Assembly: GCF_016862935.1 (NCBI RefSeq)
Contig: NZ_BONX01000007.1
Location: 62,001 to 126,000, forward strand
Source of the DNA: Plantactinospora mayteni
Lineage (GTDB): Bacteria > Actinomycetota > Actinomycetes > Mycobacteriales > Micromonosporaceae
Reading direction: 5' to 3'
Length of the DNA stretch: 64,000 bases
A program made the position numbers and the translations under genes. Positions 41,944 to 50,436 of the stretch are shown one piece after another (within the stretch, counting starts at the first letter, position 1; every line of letters begins with the position of its first letter). The notes under the pieces were generated by a model. The model was not told the DNA's origin. It was given only the letters and a program-made list of their open reading frames with translations, and did not search any database.

Positions 41944-42391
41944 GTTGACCGGCGACCTGCTCGACCGGCGGGCGATCCGGCTGGCGGAGGTGGCCGAAGA
42001 CCGCGACGACGCGATCCGGCGCTGCGGCGAGGTCCTGGTCGACGTCGGCGCGGTCCACCCGGAGTATGTGCAGACCATGCTCGCCCGGGAACGCTCCGTC
42101 TCCACTTATGTGGGCGAGGGGGTGGCGATCCCGCACGGCACGCTCGCCGGCAAGGACCTGGTGCACCACGACGCGCTCGCGGTGCTCCGGTTCCCGGCCG
42201 GGGTCGACTGGGGCGGCCAGCCGGTCACCGTCTGCGTGGCGATAGCCGCCCGTGGCGACGGCCACGTCGAGCTGCTGGCCAGCCTCGCCGAGATCCTGCT
42301 CGACACCGACCGGGCCCGCGCGCTGCGCGAGGCCACCGACCCCGAAGACGTGCTGGCCCTGCTTACGCCGGCACGGGAGGAAAGTACCTGA
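41936..42391 (+). CDS. PTS EIIA component (mannitol/fructose type)
   Basis: 151 residues from GTG 41936 (GGTGAGG just upstream; GTG 41927 is an alternative). Active-site His67 is in GVAIPHGT, with ERSVSTYVGEG before it, the pattern of the PTS EIIA type-2 (mannitol-fructose) superfamily. It takes phosphate from HPr and gives it to EIIB Cys16. Its stop overlaps the start of the dehydrogenase gene (TGATG). Confidence 0.93.
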   Translation: MAELTGDLLDRRAIRLAEVAEDRDDAIRRCGEVLVDVGAVHPEYVQTMLARERSVSTYVGEGVAIPHGTLAGKDLVHHDALAVLRFPAGVDWGGQPVTVCVAIAARGDGHVELLASLAEILLDTDRARALREATDPEDVLALLTPAREEST

Positions 42392-43431
42392 TGAAGGCCG
42401 TTCGATTCCACGCCCCCGGCGACGTACGCATCGAAGACGTCCCCGAGCCCACGCCGGGCCCCGGCGACGTCAAGATCCGGGTACGCAACTGCTCCACCTG
42501 CGGTACCGACGTCAAGATCTCGAAGTTCGGGCACCACCACATCCACCCGCCCCGGGTGATGGGGCACGAGATCGCCGGTGAGGTGGTGCAGACCGGGGCC
42601 GAGGTGACCGGCTGGGCGGCCGGCGACCGGGTGCAGGTGATCGCGGCGATCCCGTGCGGCACCTGTGCGGAGTGCCGGCGGGGCCGGATGACCGTCTGCC
42701 CCCACCAGGAGTCGATGGGCTACCACTACGAGGGCGGCTTCGCGCAGTACCTGGTCGTGCCGGCGAAGGTACTGGCGGTGGACGGGCTGAACCGGATCCC
42801 GGACGGGGTCGGGTACGCCGAGGCGTCGGTGGCCGAGCCGCTGGCCTGCGTACTCAACGGACAGGAGCTGGCCCGGGTCGGCCCCGGCGACGACGTGGTG
42901 GTGGTCGGCTCCGGACCGATCGGCTGCCTCCACGTCCGGCTGGCCCGGGCCCGGGGTGCCGCCCGGGTCTTCCTGGTCGAGCTGAACCGGGAGCGGCTGG
43001 AACTGGCCGCCGCGCTGGTACACCCGGACGCGGCGATCTGCGGGTCCGATGTGGACCCGATCGACGAGGTACTGAAGCTGACCGACGGGCGCGGCGCCGA
43101 CGTGATCATCACGGCGGCGGCCTCGGGGGCGGCCCAGGAGCAGGCGGTGCAGATGGCCGCTCGGCAGGGCCGGATCAGCTTCTTCGGCGGCCTACCCAAG
43201 GACAACCCGGTCATCTCGCTCGACTCCAACCTGGTGCACTACCGCGAGCTGACCATCGTCGGTGCCAACGGCTCCAGCCCGGCGCAGAACGCCGAGGCGC
43301 TGCGGCTGATCGCCACCGGCTCGGTACCGGTGTCCGACCTGATCACCCATCGGCTTCCGCTGGAGCAGGCCATCGACGCCCTCGGCGTGGTCGCCCGGGG
43401 CGAGGCAATCAAGGTCACGATCGAACCCTGA
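42391..43431 (+). CDS. Zinc-dependent polyol(-phosphate) dehydrogenase
   Basis: 346-residue medium-chain dehydrogenase of the sorbitol/threonine/galactitol-phosphate dehydrogenase branch. Catalytic-zinc Cys in CSTCGTDVK, GHE at about residue 57, structural-zinc cysteines in CGTCAECRRGRMTVC, and the nucleotide turn GSGPIGCL. Placed inside the PTS operon it should oxidise the imported polyol phosphate. Oxidation of mannitol 1-phosphate at C5 would give fructose 6-phosphate and at C2 fructose 1-phosphate; the FruK-type kinase upstream makes the second route attractive. This is inference, as mannitol phosphate is usually handled by the unrelated MtlD. Confidence 0.88.
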   Translation: MKAVRFHAPGDVRIEDVPEPTPGPGDVKIRVRNCSTCGTDVKISKFGHHHIHPPRVMGHEIAGEVVQTGAEVTGWAAGDRVQVIAAIPCGTCAECRRGRMTVCPHQESMGYHYEGGFAQYLVVPAKVLAVDGLNRIPDGVGYAEASVAEPLACVLNGQELARVGPGDDVVVVGSGPIGCLHVRLARARGAARVFLVELNRERLELAAALVHPDAAICGSDVDPIDEVLKLTDGRGADVIITAAASGAAQEQAVQMAARQGRISFFGGLPKDNPVISLDSNLVHYRELTIVGANGSSPAQNAEALRLIATGSVPVSDLITHRLPLEQAIDALGVVARGEAIKVTIEP

Positions 43432-43444
43432 GAGGGAGGCCAAC

Positions 43445-43729
43445 ATGGCTACGCGTACGGTCACGGTCGGCTCCGCCAGCGGCCTGCACGCCCGGCCGGC
43501 GGCGCTCTTCGTCGCGGCGGCCGGGGCGGCACCGGTCCCGGTGACCATCCGGACCGGCGAGAAGCGGGCGGTACCCGCCAACAGCATGCTCTCGGTGCTC
43601 TCGCTCGGCGCCAAGCAGGGCACCGAGGTGGTGCTCGAGGCCGACGGCGAGGGCGCCGAGGCGGCCCTGGACGGTCTCGCCGAGCTGCTCGCCCGGGACC
43701 TGGACGCGGAGGAGCCGGCCGATGCCTGA
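43445..43729 (+). CDS. ptsH: PTS phosphocarrier protein HPr
   Basis: 94 residues. His15 in SASGLHARPAA is the phosphorylation site for EI. The regulatory Ser region reads PANSMLSVLSLGAKQG, with a Ser where the HPr-kinase site would be, although actinobacteria usually lack that kinase. It lies 13 bases after the dehydrogenase and overlaps the EI gene by 8 bases. It feeds EIIA of the same operon and possibly other PTS permeases in the genome. Confidence 0.95.
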   Translation: MATRTVTVGSASGLHARPAALFVAAAGAAPVPVTIRTGEKRAVPANSMLSVLSLGAKQGTEVVLEADGEGAEAALDGLAELLARDLDAEEPADA

Positions 43730-45374
43730 CTCGGCCGAGCCGGCACCGCTGCACGGGATCGGGGTCAGCCCGGGAGTCGCCGGTGGGCCGGTGCTCCGGG
43801 TCGCCGGGGTGCCGGCGCTGCCCGCACCCGCCCCGGTGACCGACCCGGCGGCCGAGGCCGGGCGGGCGGTGGCGGCGCTGCGCGAGGTGGTCGCCGAACT
43901 GCACCGCCGGGCCGGCCGGTCGGGGGAGAAGACCCTGGTCGACGTACTCCGGGCCCAGGCGATGATGGCCGAGGATCCGCTGCTGCTGGAGGCCGTACGC
44001 GAGAAGGTGCTGGCCGGATCGGACGGCCCGCACGCCATCGACGCGGCCTTCGCCACCCACCGGGCCGCGTTCGAGGCGGCCGGCGGATACCTGGCCGAGC
44101 GGGTCGCCGACCTGGACGACCTGCGCGACCGGGCGGTGGCGGTCTGCCTCGGCCGGCCGATGCCCGGAGTGCCCTCCCCGGGCCACCGGTACGTGCTCAC
44201 CGCCTGGGACCTGGCCCCGGCCGACACCGTCGACCTGGACCCGGAGCAGGTGGTCGCGCTGGTCACCGAGTCCGGCGGCCCGACCAGCCACACCGCGATC
44301 CTGGCCCGCGCGCTCGGGCTGCCCGCCGTGGTCGCCTGCCCCGGCGCCCGCGACCTCGCCGACGGCACGACGGTACTGGTCGACGGCGCGACCGGACTGG
44401 TCCGGGTCGACGTGGACCCGGTGGAGGTGACCGCCGCCGAGACGGCCGACCGGGAGCACCGGACGGCGGTGGCCGCGATCTCCGGCCCGGGGCGTACCTC
44501 GGACGGGCGCCCGGTCGCCCTGCTGGCCAACATCGGCTCGGCCCGGGACCTGGCGGCGGCGGACGGCGCCGAGGGGGTCGGGCTGTTCCGTACCGAGCTG
44601 CTCTTCCTGGACCGGAGCCGGGAACCGGAGCTGGCCGAGCAGGCCGAGGCGTACCGGGAGGTCTTCGCGGCGCTGGCCGGGCGGCGGGTGGTGATCCGCA
44701 CCCTGGACGCGGGCGCCGACAAGCCGTTGCCGTTCCTGCACCAGGCCGACGAGCCGAACCCGGCCCTCGGGGTACGCGGCCTGCGGCTGGTCCGGCAGCG
44801 CCCGGAGCTGTTGCGTACCCAGTTGGCGGCGATCGCCCGGGCGGCCGAGCAGACCGGGGCGGAGGTCTGGGTGATGGCGCCGATGGTCGCCACCCGGGCC
44901 GAGGCGGCCGAGTTCGCCGACGCCGTGCACGCGGCAGGACTGCCGAAGGCCGGGGTGATGGTCGAGGTGCCGGCGGCGGCACTGCGCGCCGGTCAACTGC
45001 TGGAGGTCGTCGACTTCCTGAGTATCGGCACCAACGACCTCAGCCAGTACACCTTCGCCGCCGATCGGCAGTCCGGCCTGCTGGCCGAGCTGTTGGACCC
45101 GTGGCAGCCGGCCCTGCTGCGGCTGATCGCCGAGGTCGGTACCGCCGGACGTGCCGCCGGCAAGCCGGTCGGAGTCTGCGGCGAGGCGGCGGCCGATCCG
45201 CTGCTCGCCCCGGTCCTGGTCGGCCTCGGGATGACCAGCCTGTCGATGTCGGGCCGCGCGCTGGGTCCGGTGCGGGCGGCCCTCGCCGCGCGATCGTCCG
45301 CCGACTGCGCGCGGCTGGCCCGGCTGGCCCTGGACGCCGACGACGCCCAACGCGCCCGCAAAGCGGTTGCCTGA
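43722..45374 (+). CDS. ptsI: PTS enzyme I (phosphoenolpyruvate-protein phosphotransferase)
   Basis: 550 residues. An N-terminal HPr-binding helical domain leads to phospho-His190 in ESGGPTSHTAIL, and the C-terminal PEP-binding TIM barrel has GVGLFRTELLFLD, GADKPLPFL and SIGTNDLSQYTFAADR. It starts the PTS relay by taking phosphate from PEP. It is the last gene of an eight-gene operon; having EI and HPr in the same unit as a substrate-specific permease makes the system self-sufficient. A degenerate repeat tract follows its stop. Confidence 0.95.
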   Translation: MPDSAEPAPLHGIGVSPGVAGGPVLRVAGVPALPAPAPVTDPAAEAGRAVAALREVVAELHRRAGRSGEKTLVDVLRAQAMMAEDPLLLEAVREKVLAGSDGPHAIDAAFATHRAAFEAAGGYLAERVADLDDLRDRAVAVCLGRPMPGVPSPGHRYVLTAWDLAPADTVDLDPEQVVALVTESGGPTSHTAILARALGLPAVVACPGARDLADGTTVLVDGATGLVRVDVDPVEVTAAETADREHRTAVAAISGPGRTSDGRPVALLANIGSARDLAAADGAEGVGLFRTELLFLDRSREPELAEQAEAYREVFAALAGRRVVIRTLDAGADKPLPFLHQADEPNPALGVRGLRLVRQRPELLRTQLAAIARAAEQTGAEVWVMAPMVATRAEAAEFADAVHAAGLPKAGVMVEVPAAALRAGQLLEVVDFLSIGTNDLSQYTFAADRQSGLLAELLDPWQPALLRLIAEVGTAGRAAGKPVGVCGEAAADPLLAPVLVGLGMTSLSMSGRALGPVRAALAARSSADCARLARLALDADDAQRARKAVA

Positions 45375-45375
45375 C

Positions 45376-45475
45376 CGCACTACGTCGCCTGACCTCGCTG
45401 CGTCGCCTGAGCGGCTACGTTGCTGACCTGCTGCGTCGCGTGATCCGCTACGTTGCCTGACCCGCTACGTCGGCG
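45376..45475. repeat. Degenerate ~16-bp tandem repeat after ptsI
   Basis: About six units of the form GCTACGTCGCCTGACC follow the ptsI stop. Units differ in length by one to three bases, so it is an old or slipping array. No hairpin terminator was identified here. Confidence 0.7.
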
Positions 45476-45515
45476 GGACGCGTGTGGGTGGTCGTGGTGG
45501 GTGTGCGGGGTTCCG

Positions 45516-45545
45516 TTGACATGCAGCCGGATGGCTGCCTATGGT
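45516..45545 (+). promoter_or_regulatory. Consensus-like promoter of the ArsR-AHSA1 gene
   Basis: TTGACA at 45516-45521, 18 bases, then TATGGT at 45540-45545. The start of the gene is about 40 bases downstream. This is the best -35/-10 match in the window. Confidence 0.65.
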
Positions 45546-45569
45546 TTTAGGCAACCAGTTGGCTGCATG
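45520..45569. promoter_or_regulatory. Nested inverted repeats over the promoter (probable ArsR operator)
   Basis: Outer arms CATGCAGCC (45520-45528) and GGCTGCATG (45561-45569) are perfect complements. Inner arms GGCTGCCTA and TAGGCAACC (about 45533-45555) have one mismatch and flank the -10. A dimeric ArsR protein binding here would cover the promoter, so autorepression is likely. Confidence 0.6.
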
Positions 45570-45586
45570 TTCGGGGGATGGCGAGG

Positions 45587-46405
45587 ATGGACGAGGTGTT
45601 CAAGGCGCTGGCCGACGGCAGCCGCCGACGGCTGCTGGACAGCCTGAACACCCGTACCGGGCAGAGTCTGCGGGAGCTGTGCGCGGGGCTTGCGATGACC
45701 CGGCAGTCCGTCAGCAAGCACCTCGCGGTGCTGGAGGCGGCCAACCTGGTCAGCACGCTCTGGCGCGGCCGGGAGAAGCTGCACTACCTCAACGCCGAGC
45801 CGATCAACGCCATCGCGGACCGCTGGATCGAGCAGTACGACCGGGGGCGGGTGCGGGCACTCGCCGACCTCAAGAGCGCATTGGAGCAGGGACCCATGGG
45901 CGAGCGCGAATTCGTCTACACGAGCTACATCAACACCACTCCGGAACGCCTCTGGCAGGCGTTGACCGATCCCGCCTTCACCAGCCAGTACTGGGGGATC
46001 ACCTTCGACACCGACTGGCAGGTCGGCTCGGAGATGGTCTGGGTGCACAACGGCGTACGGATCGTCGGGCCGGAGCAGGTCGTGCTGGAGGCCGAGCCCT
46101 ACCGCCGGCTGTCGTACGCCTGGCACGACTTCAGCCCCGAGTTCGCCAGGGCGTACGAGATGGATCCGGCCGAGGTGGCGAAGCTGGCCGAGGAGCCGCG
46201 CAGCAGGGTGAGCTTCGAGATCGAGCCTCGGGGTGGGGCGGTGCGGCTGACCGTCGTACACCAGGGTTTCGTGCCGGGCAGTTCGTTGCTGGAGAGCGTC
46301 AGCGAGGGCTGGTCGGAGCTGCTCTCCAGCATGAAGACGCTGCTGGAGACCGGCGAGCCGCTGCCGCAGGGCGAGCCCGAGCCGGCCACCCCGGCAGCCG
46401 GCTGA
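45587..46405 (+). CDS. ArsR regulator fused to an AHSA1/SRPBCC domain
   Basis: 272 residues from ATG 45587 (GGGGGA about 8 bases upstream; ATG 45578 is an alternative with almost no spacing). Residues 1-95 are an ArsR winged helix (DEVFKALADGSRRRLLDSL, TRQSVSKHLAVLEAANLV). Residues 110-250 are an AHSA1-type START-like domain (INTTPERLWQALTDP, the hydrophobic-ligand cavity). Two-domain proteins of this kind are known in actinomycetes. The promoter overlaps nested palindromes, so it probably represses itself and senses a small hydrophobic molecule. The ligand is unknown. Confidence 0.9.
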   Translation: MDEVFKALADGSRRRLLDSLNTRTGQSLRELCAGLAMTRQSVSKHLAVLEAANLVSTLWRGREKLHYLNAEPINAIADRWIEQYDRGRVRALADLKSALEQGPMGEREFVYTSYINTTPERLWQALTDPAFTSQYWGITFDTDWQVGSEMVWVHNGVRIVGPEQVVLEAEPYRRLSYAWHDFSPEFARAYEMDPAEVAKLAEEPRSRVSFEIEPRGGAVRLTVVHQGFVPGSSLLESVSEGWSELLSSMKTLLETGEPLPQGEPEPATPAAG

Positions 46406-46455
46406 CCCGCCCGACGCGCGGCAGACCGGCCCGCCGTCGGCCGGTTGACCCGGGT

Positions 46456-46492
46456 GGACCGGTCCGCCGTCGGGTCGGCGGCGGACCGGTCC
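46456..46492. terminator. 14-bp perfect hairpin between convergent genes
   Basis: GGACCGGTCCGCCG at 46456-46469 and its exact complement at 46479-46492 with a 9-base loop. It sits between the stops of the ArsR fusion (46405) and the esterase-like phytase (46498). Confidence 0.8.
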
Positions 46493-46497
46493 CGGTC

Positions 46498-47703
46498 TCA
46501 GTACCGGCGCAGCACCCGCTTGTCGGCGTCCAGGTCGTGGTCGAGCTTGAGCACGATGAACTCGTTGTCGTCCGGCTGCCCCGGCACCCGGCCGTTGGAG
46601 AACGGGAAGTTGTTGTCGTTCAGCACCGCGATGGTGCGGTCGTCGAGGATCACGACGTCCTCGATGGTCTGGAACGGGAACGTGAAGGTCTTGCCGAAGC
46701 CACCCACCCGCTTCGGGTTGGCGATATCCATCAGGTCGGCGACCAGCGTCTTGTCGAGTTGGCCGTCGCGGTTGCGGTCCCGCCGGTCGGCCAGGTAGAT
46801 CTTCTTGACCTTGGCCGTCGCCCCCTCGCCGTTGTCCCGCTCGATGATCAGGAACCGGTCCTTGTCGACCGCGATCGCGTCGCCGATCGCGTTGCCCGGC
46901 GCGTCCAGCAGGTAGGTCCAGCGCCGCCCGGTGTACGCGTTCGCGGCGATGTCGAACTCGTGCAGCCGCAGCGTGCCCGGGGCGTCACCGGCGACCGTCC
47001 CCTCCAGCAGCGGATAGAGGGTACGCCCGTCCGGGGACTGCGCCATCCCCTCGAAACCCTTGCTGCTGTTCAGGTTGGCCGGGGTCTCGCCCCGGGTCGG
47101 GTTCTCCGGGGCGAAGACCCCGGGCAGCGCCACCGGCGGCGCGAGCAGCCGACCGGCCCGGTCGAAGTGCAGCAGCCACGGCCCGAACTCGTCGCCGATC
47201 CAGTACGTCCCGTCGGCGGTCCGGCTGATCGACTCGACGTCGAAGTCGGCGCCGGTGAGTACCCGGTCCGGTCGGGTCAGCGCGAACGGCACCTTGCCGT
47301 CCGGGTCGGTCAGCGTGATCCCGCCGAGCACGTCGACGGTGCCGGAGTCGAAGTTCGGGCCGACCCGCTGGATCCGGAGCAGGAAGTCCGCACTGTTGCC
47401 CTTGTTGCCGAACCCGTTGTCCGAGAGCACGTCGAAGCTGCCGTCGCTGTTGCGCAGTACGCCGCTGAAGCCCTGCACCGGCTGGTCGGCGAAGGGCGGG
47501 ACGACGCCGTTGCTGGGCGTACCGCCGAGCAGGGATCCGGACGGCTCACTGCCCGGGACGAAGGTCTCGGCCGGCAGCGCGGCGAACTTCAGCAACTCGG
47601 CGCGGTCCCAGGTGCTCCGGTCGGTGGCAAAGGCCACCCCGGGCACGGTGATCGCCAGGGCGGCCACCGCGGCACCCATGCCGACCCGCTTCATTATTCC
47701 CAT
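46498..47703 (-). CDS. Exported esterase-like phytase-family protein
   Basis: 401 residues with a Sec signal (VGMGAAVAALAITVPGVAFA, cleavage before TDRS). The mature part is the phytase-like beta-propeller domain found in secreted bacterial proteins, with FSGVLRNSDGSFDVLSDNGFG, the DFDVESISRT and WIGDEFGPWLLHF segments, and EGMAQSPDGRTLYPLLEG. These hold the acidic calcium-site residues. It probably hydrolyses phosphate or ester bonds outside the cell; the true substrate of this family is poorly known. ATG 47703 follows GAAGGA. Single gene, divergent from the pentapeptide gene. Confidence 0.88.
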   Translation of the reverse strand: MGIMKRVGMGAAVAALAITVPGVAFATDRSTWDRAELLKFAALPAETFVPGSEPSGSLLGGTPSNGVVPPFADQPVQGFSGVLRNSDGSFDVLSDNGFGNKGNSADFLLRIQRVGPNFDSGTVDVLGGITLTDPDGKVPFALTRPDRVLTGADFDVESISRTADGTYWIGDEFGPWLLHFDRAGRLLAPPVALPGVFAPENPTRGETPANLNSSKGFEGMAQSPDGRTLYPLLEGTVAGDAPGTLRLHEFDIAANAYTGRRWTYLLDAPGNAIGDAIAVDKDRFLIIERDNGEGATAKVKKIYLADRRDRNRDGQLDKTLVADLMDIANPKRVGGFGKTFTFPFQTIEDVVILDDRTIAVLNDNNFPFSNGRVPGQPDDNEFIVLKLDHDLDADKRVLRRY

Positions 47704-47913
47704 CGGTCCTTCTTTCGTATCCGGAACTCGCTGGGAGGCTAGGCGGGGCCGGTTAATGCGGGCTGTCCACCAGGCACGCATTACCGAAACGCTCCGGCCG
47801 CGCCCGGCGTGCGCGGCCGGGCCTGCCCGGTAGGTACCCTTTAGCCAGCTCAGCCCCGAGGCGGACCCGTCGCGGGACCTGCCACCCCGCCCACTCCCTG
47901 GAGATCGACTGTC

Positions 47914-48831
47914 GTGTCCGGCACCTCCGAGCCCGTGGCACCCCCGACCGGCCCGGCCGAGTCGCCAGGCCCGGCGGCCGGGCGGCGGCGGGAACTGCGC
48001 GCCGACTGCGAGCGCTGCTTCGGGCTGTGCTGCGTGGTGCCGGCCTTCGCCGCCTCGTCGGACTTCGCCATCGACAAGCCCGCCGGCCGGGCCTGCCCCA
48101 ATCTCCGCGCCGACCACCGCTGCGGCATCCACCGCGATCTGCGGGAGCGTGGCTTCGCCGGGTGTACGGTCTTCGACTGCTTCGGGGCCGGCCAGCAGAT
48201 CGCCCAGGTCACCTACCAGGGCCGGGACTGGCGGACCAACCCGGAGATCGCGGCGGGGATGTTCGAGGTGTTCCCGGTCGTGCGGCAGCTCCACGAACTG
48301 CTCTGGTATCTGACCGAGGCCCTGGCGCTGCGCCCGGCCGAACCGCTGCACACCGAGCTGGCCACCGCCCGCGCCACGACCGAACGGCTCGCCGACGGCG
48401 ACCCGTCCTCGCTGGTCGCCCTCGACGTCCCGACGCACCGCCGAGCCGTCAACGAGCTGCTGCTGCGCGCCAGCGAGCAGATCCGGTCCCGAGCCGGCCG
48501 CAGCGGGAGCGACCGGCGCGGAGCCGAGCTGATCGGGGCCGATCTGCGCCGTACCGACCTGGTCGGCGCCAACCTGCGCGGGGCGTACCTGATCGGGGCC
48601 GACCTGCGCGGCGTCGACCTGACCCTGGCCGACCTCACCGGGGCGGACCTGCGCGGCGCCAACCTGCGCGGTGCCGACCTGACCGGTGCCCTCTTCCTCA
48701 CCCAAGCCCAACTCGACGCCGCCACCGGCGACGCCCGGACCGCCCTACCGCCCGCCCTGCGCCGCCCGCCCCACTGGCACCAACCACCCACCCCGCCCCG
48801 CCGCCGCAGGGCGGGTCGTTCCCGATCTTGA
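47914..48831 (+). CDS. YkgJ-like Cys cluster plus pentapeptide-repeat protein
   Basis: 305 residues from GTG 47914. Residues ~28-95 hold eight cysteines beginning [10 protein letters not shown], a CxxCx3CC arrangement like the YkgJ metal-chelating domain. A helical middle follows. Residues ~205-265 are about 12 pentapeptide units of A(D/N)LxG type ([20 protein letters not shown] and neighbours), which fold as a right-handed beta helix. The tail is Pro/Arg-rich. Pentapeptide proteins can mimic DNA or scaffold other proteins. The combination is found in other actinomycetes, but its job is unknown. It is not in an operon. Confidence 0.85.
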   Translation: MSGTSEPVAPPTGPAESPGPAAGRRRELRADCERCFGLCCVVPAFAASSDFAIDKPAGRACPNLRADHRCGIHRDLRERGFAGCTVFDCFGAGQQIAQVTYQGRDWRTNPEIAAGMFEVFPVVRQLHELLWYLTEALALRPAEPLHTELATARATTERLADGDPSSLVALDVPTHRRAVNELLLRASEQIRSRAGRSGSDRRGAELIGADLRRTDLVGANLRGAYLIGADLRGVDLTLADLTGADLRGANLRGADLTGALFLTQAQLDAATGDARTALPPALRRPPHWHQPPTPPRRRRAGRSRS

Positions 48832-48871
48832 CGACTTGTGGTTGCCCGAGCAGCCACAAGTCGTCTAGATC
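48824..48871. terminator. Long bidirectional hairpin (about 21-bp stem)
   Basis: GACGACTTGTGGTTGC (48830-48845) pairs with GCAGCCACAAGTCGTC (48850-48865) through one G-U pair and a 4-base loop; GATCT/AGATC extends the stem outwards past a T/T mismatch. It overlaps the last codons of the pentapeptide gene and ends 36 bases before the opposing efflux-pump gene. Confidence 0.85.
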
Positions 48872-48907
48872 TACCGACATCCGCCCGCCGGCGCCGGGTG
48901 GCTGGGG

Positions 48908-50170
48908 TCAGTGGGTGGGGGCGGGGGAGAGGTGGGTGGGGCGGACGACGAGGTGGAGCACGGTCAGCGCGGCGACCATGCCGGCGGCGATCACCAGGCC
49001 CATCCCCACGCTGCCGTTGCCGAGTACGCCGACCAGCGGCGCCAGTATCGCGCCGATGCCGAACTGGACCGCACCGAGCAGCGCCGCAGCGGTGCCGGCC
49101 GCCTCACCGTGCCGGCTCAGCGCCAGGGCCGGGGCGTTCGGCATGGCCAGGCCGGAGGCGGTGAGCACCACCCAGAGCGACACCAGTACGGCGGGCAGCC
49201 CACCCAGCCCGGTCGCGGCGAAGGCGAGCAGCGCGAACCCGGCCAGGCTGCCGACGACCAGCGCGCTGACCAGGATCCGCTGCGGGGCGTACCGGCGCAG
49301 CAGCCGGACGTTGAGCTGGGAGCCCCCGATCAGTCCCACCGCGCCCGCGCCGAAGACGATCCCGAACTGCTGCTCGTCGAGGCCGTACTCCTCCTGGAAG
49401 ACGAAGGACGAGCCGGAGACGTACGCGAACAGCGCCGCCATCGCCAGCCCGGCGACCAGGACGAGGCCGACGAACGTACGGTCCCGCAGCAGCGAGCGGT
49501 AGACCCGGGCGGTGCCGCGTACGCCGCCACTGCGCCGACGGTGCACCGGCAGCGTCTCGGGCAGCTTGAACACCGCGAGGGTGACCAGGACGATCCCGAA
49601 CACGGCGAGCGCGATGAAGACCCCGCGCCAGTCTGTCCAGCGCAGCACCGCGCTGCCCAGCGTGGGTGCCAGCACCGGGGCGGCGCCCATCACCAGCATC
49701 AGCCGGGAGAAGATCTTGGCGAAGGCGGTACCGCTGAACAGGTCGCGTACCACGGCCATCGCCACCACCGAGGCGGCGGCGGTGCCCAGCCCCTGCAACA
49801 CCCGCAGCACGCCGAGCACCCCGATGTTCGGGGCGACGACGCAGAGCGCGGAGGCGACCACGTGCAGCACCAGCCCGGCGAGCAGCGGGACCCGCCGGCC
49901 GACCGCGTCCGAGAACGGGCCGATCAGCAGTTGGCCGAGGGCGAGCCCGGCCAGCGTGCCGGTGAGGGTCAACTGGACCGCCGCCTCGGCGGTACCGAAG
50001 TCGGCGGTGATCGCCGGCAGGGCCGGTAGGTACATGTCGATGGTCAACGGCCCGATCGCGATCAGCGAGCCGAGTACGAGGACGAGCCGCAGCCGTTCCC
50101 GGCCGGTCATCAGGTCGCCGGGCGTGGCGGGTGGCCCGGACGCCTCGACGTGCGCGGCAGTCGCGGTCAT
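48908..50170 (-). CDS. Bcr/CflA-family MFS multidrug transporter
   Basis: 420 residues with twelve membrane helices. It has the Bcr/CflA signature near helix 1, IDMYLPALPAI, and the MFS motif A between helices 2 and 3, GPFSDAVGRRVPL. These proton-driven pumps export chloramphenicol, bicyclomycin, sulfonamides or cysteine-type compounds. ATG 50170 follows GGAAGG. It is convergent with the pentapeptide gene and divergent from the DUF2332 gene, 266 bases away. The substrate is not predictable. Confidence 0.93.
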   Translation of the reverse strand: MTATAAHVEASGPPATPGDLMTGRERLRLVLVLGSLIAIGPLTIDMYLPALPAITADFGTAEAAVQLTLTGTLAGLALGQLLIGPFSDAVGRRVPLLAGLVLHVVASALCVVAPNIGVLGVLRVLQGLGTAAASVVAMAVVRDLFSGTAFAKIFSRLMLVMGAAPVLAPTLGSAVLRWTDWRGVFIALAVFGIVLVTLAVFKLPETLPVHRRRSGGVRGTARVYRSLLRDRTFVGLVLVAGLAMAALFAYVSGSSFVFQEEYGLDEQQFGIVFGAGAVGLIGGSQLNVRLLRRYAPQRILVSALVVGSLAGFALLAFAATGLGGLPAVLVSLWVVLTASGLAMPNAPALALSRHGEAAGTAAALLGAVQFGIGAILAPLVGVLGNGSVGMGLVIAAGMVAALTVLHLVVRPTHLSPAPTH

Positions 50171-50337
50171 GAGGTCCTTCCCGGCGGGCGGTCGTACGTC
50201 TGGACGCGGACAGCGAAGATCACACCTGCCTCCAACCGCTGGGGCTCCGGCACATTCCCGCTTGATCGAACGGTGCTTCAGCTCACATCCCCCGGGCCGC
50301 CCCGGATCGGATACTGGTACAACGTCCGAACTGGCCT

Positions 50338-50430
50338 CGGGGACCTGGACCACTCGGACCTGGGCGACTCGGATCTGGACTACTACTCGGCGGACCTCGA
50401 CCACTACACGGCGGACCTGGACTCGGAACG
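50338..50430 (+). repeat. Degenerate repeat in the leader of the DUF2332 gene
   Basis: Short units built on GACCTGGACYACTCGG run up to the start codon region at 50437, including ribosome-site-like AGGGAC. No fixed period was found; units are about 15-27 bases. Confidence 0.5.
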
Positions 50431-50436
50431 AGGGAC

